NCBI RefSeq assembly: GCF_003047105.1
Contig: NZ_CP028475.1
Location: 62,001-126,000 of the forward strand
Direction: 5' to 3'
DNA length: 64,000 nucleotides
DNA from: Celeribacter baekdonensis
GTDB lineage: Bacteria; Pseudomonadota; Alphaproteobacteria; Rhodobacterales; Rhodobacteraceae
Positions 60,407-64,000 of this stretch are shown here, piece after piece (within the stretch, counting starts at the first letter, position 1; each line of letters opens with the position of its first letter). Under the pieces are notes generated by a model that saw only the letters and a program-made list of their open reading frames with translations, ran no database searches and was not told where the DNA came from. The translations under genes and the position numbers were made by a program.

Positions 60407-61120
60407 ATGACGGGGCAGGTGGCACAGTGGTTTGGCTTGGGCGCTGCAGAGTGGCAGGCCGTGGCTCTGTCTCTCAAAGTGGCCTTTTGGGCCGCGCTCC
60501 TCAGCCTGCCTTTGGGCATTTTCGCCGCCTTTGCCTTGGCGCGCTGGCGCTTTGTGGGGCGTGAGATCCTCAATGGGTTGGTGCATTTGCCGTTGATCCT
60601 TCCGCCTGTGGTTACGGGCTATCTGTTGTTGATGACGTTTGGCGCGCGTGCACCGATTGGCGCGGCGCTTCAAGACATCGGGATTGTTTTTGCCTTTCGC
60701 TGGAGCGGTGCCGCTTTGGCTGCGGCGATCATGGGCTTTCCTTTGATGGTGCGGGCAATCCGCCTGTCAATCGAGGCGGTCGATCCCAAATTGGAGGCCG
60801 CCGCCGCCTCTCTTGGTGCCTCACCGATCCGAGTGTTTTGGACCGTGACGTTGCCCTTGGCCTTGCCCGGTGTGCTGGCCGGAGTGGTTTTGGCCTTTGC
60901 CAAGGCTCTGGGTGAATTTGGCGCGACGATCACCTTTGTCTCCAACATTCCGGGTCAAACCCGCACATTGCCTTCGGCTATCTACGCGTTTTTGCAGGTA
61001 CCCGGCGGTGAAAATGCGGCCCTAAGATTGGTGGTGGTTTCGATCGTTTTGGCGATGAGTGCGCTGATCCTGTCAGAGATTCTGGCCCGCCGCATGGCCA
61101 AACGGGCACGCGGCGCATGA
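60407..61120 (+). CDS. modB: Molybdate ABC transporter permease
   Basis: A 237-residue permease with about five to six spans and the ABC EAA-type loop EAVDPKLEAAAASLGASPIRVFW...LPLALPGVL that contacts the ATPase. The PLILPPVVTGYLLLMTFGARAPIG block is typical of ModB. It overlaps modC by 4 bp. No binding-protein gene precedes it. Confidence 0.88.
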   Translation: MTGQVAQWFGLGAAEWQAVALSLKVAFWAALLSLPLGIFAAFALARWRFVGREILNGLVHLPLILPPVVTGYLLLMTFGARAPIGAALQDIGIVFAFRWSGAALAAAIMGFPLMVRAIRLSIEAVDPKLEAAAASLGASPIRVFWTVTLPLALPGVLAGVVLAFAKALGEFGATITFVSNIPGQTRTLPSAIYAFLQVPGGENAALRLVVVSIVLAMSALILSEILARRMAKRARGA

Positions 61121-62247
61121 GTATTTCGGTTCAACTCCGCCATCAATTCGAAGGCTTTGACCTTGAGGCGCAATTTGATGTGCCCTCGGGGATCACGGCG
61201 CTGTTTGGCCGGTCGGGGTCGGGCAAATCCACGGTGATCCGCGCGATTGCCGGGTTGTTTGTCCCAGATGAGGCGCGCGTGGTGATCAATGGCCGGGTGT
61301 TATGTGACACGGGGGCCGGGATTTGCCTGCCGCCGCACAAACGTCGGATCGGCACGATTTTCCAAGATGCCCGGCTGTTTCCACATATGTCTGTGCGGCA
61401 AAATCTCGACTATGGCCGGCGCTTTTCCGGCCGCGATGTCCCCGAGGCTGAGGTGGCGCAAATGGTCGAGATGCTGGGCATCGGGCCTGTGTTAGATCGG
61501 CGTCCTGCCGGGTTATCAGGAGGCGAACAGCAACGGGTCGCTATTGGCCGCGCGTTGCTGTCCGGGCCGGATTTGATCTTGGCCGATGAACCTTTAGCGG
61601 CGCTTGATGACGCCAGAAAAGACGAAATTCTCCCGTATTTTGAACGGCTTCGTGATGAGGTTGAGATCCCGATCCTCTATGTCAGTCACAGTCCCGCCGA
61701 GGTCGCGCGTCTGGCGACAACGGTGGTGGCCTTTGAGGCTGGGCGCATCACGGGGCAGGGTGGGGCGGTTGAAATCCTTGGCGATCCAAACCTCATGCCC
61801 GCAGGTGTGCATGGCGCGGGGGCGCTCATTCAGGCACAGGTGCAGGCGCATCATGCGGATGGTCTGACCGAACTGTCTGCCGGAGGCGTGCCATTGTTTT
61901 TGCCCAAATTGGACGCAGCACCCGGCACGCAAGTCCGGTTGAGAATTGCGGCACAGGATGTGATCTTGTCGCCATCCCGCCCAGAGGGGCTGTCGGCGCT
62001 GAATATTATGCCCGGGACCATTGCGCAAATCCGCAGGGGCGAGGGGGCGGGCGTTATGGTGTCGCTCGCAACGCCTGCGGGCGTGGTTTTGGCGCGGGTG
62101 ACCAAACGCTCCACCGCGGCTCTTGACCTAAAACAAGGTATGCCTTGTCACGCTGTGATCAAATCGGTCTCGATTGCACGTCAAACAGTGGCGCGTGGAG
62201 GGGCGCAGTTTGGTTTTGGTGAGGGCAGGGACGAAAAAACGCAGTAA
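61117..62247 (+). CDS. modC: Molybdate ABC transporter ATPase
   Basis: A 376-residue ATPase with Walker A GRSGSGKST (about residue 31), LSGGEQQRVAIGRAL, Walker B LILADEPLAALD, and a C-terminal TOBE/Mop-type domain (ALNIMPGTIAQIRRGEGAGVMVSL..., about residues 290-355) characteristic of ModC regulation by oxyanion. Pairs with ModB; tungstate transport is an alternative. Confidence 0.88.
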   Translation: MSISVQLRHQFEGFDLEAQFDVPSGITALFGRSGSGKSTVIRAIAGLFVPDEARVVINGRVLCDTGAGICLPPHKRRIGTIFQDARLFPHMSVRQNLDYGRRFSGRDVPEAEVAQMVEMLGIGPVLDRRPAGLSGGEQQRVAIGRALLSGPDLILADEPLAALDDARKDEILPYFERLRDEVEIPILYVSHSPAEVARLATTVVAFEAGRITGQGGAVEILGDPNLMPAGVHGAGALIQAQVQAHHADGLTELSAGGVPLFLPKLDAAPGTQVRLRIAAQDVILSPSRPEGLSALNIMPGTIAQIRRGEGAGVMVSLATPAGVVLARVTKRSTAALDLKQGMPCHAVIKSVSIARQTVARGGAQFGFGEGRDEKTQ

Positions 62248-62376
62248 TCCGTGACAGATGTCTCATTTTTTCCTACTCAAAGACCAAGCAGCGCTTGCAC
62301 ATGCTATATGATTTGCTACATATGCAAAAAATTGAATATTATGTGATGACACTCACAGAACCGAAATGAGGACCTT

Positions 62377-63363
62377 ATGCGCCGCACTCTAATGCTCATC
62401 TTACCGCTGATGTCCGGAAGTTTTCTGGCCATTGCCCCCGCCTTTGGCGAGACTTTGACTGTGACCCCACAGGCGGTCATTGAATGGAAACCGGTTTATG
62501 CCGAGGTTGAAACCCGCGACCGTGTGCCCGCGCGTGCCCGGATCGGCGGAACGATTTCGGCCCTCGACGTGACCGAAGGTGATATGGTTGAGGCCGGTCA
62601 ACGGGTTGCCATCATCGAAGACACCAAACTGTTGTTCCAAATCGAAGGCATCGACGCCCAGCTCGACGCTTATGGGTCGCAATTGGATCAGGCGCAGGCC
62701 GATCTGGATCGTGGACAGTCGCTTTCGGAGCGCGGCGTGATTTCCAACCAAAGCCTGCAAGCTCTGCAAACCAACGTGAATGTGCTCGAAGGTCAGATCA
62801 CCAGCCTGAGATCCGAACGCCAAGTTGTGGCGCGTCAGATTGAAGAGGGCGAAGTGCTTGCCCCCGAGGCCGGCTTGGTGCTGTCCGTGCCCGTGTCCAA
62901 AGGCGGCGTTGTGTTTGCCGGTGAAGAGGTCGCGACCATCGGCGCAGGCGGTGCGTTCTTGCGTCTTGGTGTCTCTGAACGCTACGCCGATACGCTCAAA
63001 CAGGGCGACACCATCGAAATCACCGAAGCGGGCGGGGCCACATCTGGCACGCTCGCCAAAATCTATCCGCTGATTGAGGGCGGTCGGGTGCAAGCCGATG
63101 TCGAGGTCGAAGGCTTAGAGACCACTTTCGTCGGACGCCGGGTTCAAGTGCGCTTGCCTGTGGGCAGCCATGAGGGGCTTTTGGTCCCCGCAACTGCTCT
63201 GACACAATCCGGCGGGCTTGATTTTGTCACCGTTGATCTTACGAGCGGCCCATCCGAGCGCGTGGTGGTTCCGGGCAATCGGATTGAAACAGAGGGTGTC
63301 GTTTGGGTCGAAATTCTAAGCGGCTTGACCGCTGGCGATGTGGTGGTGACGTCTCATGAGTAA
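62377..63363 (+). CDS. RND efflux periplasmic adaptor (membrane fusion protein)
   Basis: A 328-residue adaptor starting with a signal peptide (cleavage near AFG-ET, about residue 24). It has a biotinyl/lipoyl-like half-motif (GGTISALDVTEGDMVEAGQ), a coiled-coil hairpin of heptads (about residues 95-155, DAQLDAYGSQLDQAQADLDRG ... NVLEGQITSLRSERQ), and a beta-barrel domain. It overlaps the RND pump gene by 8 bp. An ATGAGGA site precedes the start. The substrate cannot be told from sequence. Confidence 0.87.
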   Translation: MRRTLMLILPLMSGSFLAIAPAFGETLTVTPQAVIEWKPVYAEVETRDRVPARARIGGTISALDVTEGDMVEAGQRVAIIEDTKLLFQIEGIDAQLDAYGSQLDQAQADLDRGQSLSERGVISNQSLQALQTNVNVLEGQITSLRSERQVVARQIEEGEVLAPEAGLVLSVPVSKGGVVFAGEEVATIGAGGAFLRLGVSERYADTLKQGDTIEITEAGGATSGTLAKIYPLIEGGRVQADVEVEGLETTFVGRRVQVRLPVGSHEGLLVPATALTQSGGLDFVTVDLTSGPSERVVVPGNRIETEGVVWVEILSGLTAGDVVVTSHE

Positions 63364-64000
63364 CTCTCCTCACGGTGTCTCGGGCGCGCTCGGCCTCGCC
63401 GGGCGTTTGACCCGCACTTTCATCCTCTCCCCGCTCACCCCCTTGTTTCTCTTGGCCTCTTTGGCTGTGGGCATGATCGCGCTTGTGTCTTTGCCACGCG
63501 AAGAAGAGCCGCAGATTTCCGTGCCCATGGTCGACATTCATGTCGACACCTCCGGGCTTAAGGCGCAAGACGCGCTCAAACTCGTGACCGAGCCGTTGGA
63601 AACCATCGTCAAAGGCATTGATCAGGTTGAACATGTCTACTCCGACAGCCGCGATGATCACGTCATGGTCTCCGCACGCTTCATGGTCGGTGTGCCTTCC
63701 GACACCGCCATTCTGCGGGTGCGCGATAAAATCATGGCCAATCTTGACCGCATCCCGGTCGGTATTCCGGAGCCCTTGGTCGTCGGCCGGGGCATCAATG
63801 ATGTGGCGATTGTCGCGCTGACCTTTAGCCCTGCTGAGGGCTTTGAGGCCATGATGCCCTCCGATCTCACCCGGATCGTCAAAGAGGTCGAAGTGCGCCT
63901 CGCCCGGATTGAAAACGTTGGCCTAACCTATGTAATTGGCGGCACGGAAGAGGCGCTGCGGGTTGCCCCGTCGCCCGAAAAACTGGCTCTTTACGGCATC
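63356..64000 (+). CDS. RND-family efflux pump, N-terminal part (cut by window end)
   Basis: The first 215 residues of a large inner-membrane pump of the AcrB/CzcA superfamily. A first hydrophobic span (LSPLTPLFLLASLAVGMIALVSLP, about residues 25-48) is followed by the porter-domain opening REEEPQISVPMVDIHVDTSGLKAQD and LVTEPLETIVKGIDQVEHVYS. The rest lies beyond the window. It begins inside the last codons of the adaptor gene, giving translational coupling. Confidence 0.88.
   Translation, partial: MSNSPHGVSGALGLAGRLTRTFILSPLTPLFLLASLAVGMIALVSLPREEEPQISVPMVDIHVDTSGLKAQDALKLVTEPLETIVKGIDQVEHVYSDSRDDHVMVSARFMVGVPSDTAILRVRDKIMANLDRIPVGIPEPLVVGRGINDVAIVALTFSPAEGFEAMMPSDLTRIVKEVEVRLARIENVGLTYVIGGTEEALRVAPSPEKLALYGI

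Noticed and set aside
1..64000. CRISPR arrays, rRNA genes, insertion sequences and prophage structural genes
   Set aside because: No regularly spaced repeats, no rRNA sequence and no transposase were seen; the only mobile-element traces are the two fragments next to tRNA-Ser.

Overview
The window reads as chromosomal DNA of a Rhodobacterales bacterium (Roseobacter group, Alphaproteobacteria). This rests on gene content: two DctPQM TRAP transporters, a frcR-frcBCAK fructose locus, the PcaQ-type pcaDCHGB operon, an ECF11 RpoE-ChrR pair next to a DUF1365/DUF3833 operon, bioYMN, and cydDC-cydABX. Base composition is GC-rich and coding is dense, with many 1-8 bp gene overlaps. I cannot name a genus from sequence alone.

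Layout. 1-2 kb: surface polysaccharide genes (GT90 glycosyltransferase, UDP-glucuronate decarboxylase). 2-3.4 kb: coniferyl-aldehyde dehydrogenase (minus). 4.1-5.4 kb: tRNA-Ser(GCU) followed by debris of an integrated element (integrase N-terminus, Toprim primase C-terminus). 5.4-10.3 kb: ROK regulator frcR divergent from frcBCAK (fructose ABC uptake). 10.3-17.7 kb (minus): an eight-gene operon coupling a TRAP transporter to the 3-hydroxybenzoate/gentisate pathway, divergent from a marR gene with a tandem-repeat operator between them. 18.6-27.9 kb (plus): a ferulate/p-coumarate CoA-dependent side-chain degradation operon (SDR, crotonase, TRAP transporter, MarR, feruloyl-CoA synthetase, amidohydrolase, acyl-CoA dehydrogenase) behind a perfect palindromic operator. 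27.9-38.1 kb: pobR/pobA, pcaB-GHCD with pcaQ, pcaFJI with pcaR, which together take 4-hydroxybenzoate to the succinyl-CoA/acetyl-CoA level. 38.1-43 kb: rpoE-chrR and a divergent, apparently sigma-E-driven, four-gene membrane/lipid stress operon. 43-44.9 kb: biotin ECF transporter bioYMN. 45.1-48.2 kb: arsenic operon (ArsR-ArsC fusion, GAPDH, ArsJ). 48.4-56.7 kb: cydDC, cydABX and a sulfide:quinone oxidoreductase with a DUF5368 partner. 56.9-60 kb: lipid/glycan genes (GT2, LAB_N, GT39, sugar transferase). 60.4-62.2 kb: molybdate modBC without modA. 62.4-64 kb: an RND efflux adaptor and the start of its pump.

How the parts work together. About 28 kb (10.3-38.1 kb), plus the aldehyde dehydrogenase at 2-3.4 kb, forms a nearly complete route for lignin-type aromatics: TRAP uptake of the acids, CoA-dependent shortening of hydroxycinnamates to hydroxybenzoates, PobA to protocatechuate, and the beta-ketoadipate pathway; meta-hydroxybenzoate goes separately through gentisate to fumarate and pyruvate. 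Each block has its own regulator (two MarR, AraC, LysR, IclR) beside a divergent promoter. No vanillate demethylase is present here, so ferulate-derived vanillate would need genes elsewhere. Palindromes seen directly support individual operators for frc, both MarR blocks, ars, cyd and sqr, and two matching TGATCC-N16-CGTA promoters support RpoE control of both its own operon and the divergent one. Functions are assigned from recognised families and motifs; no database search was possible.
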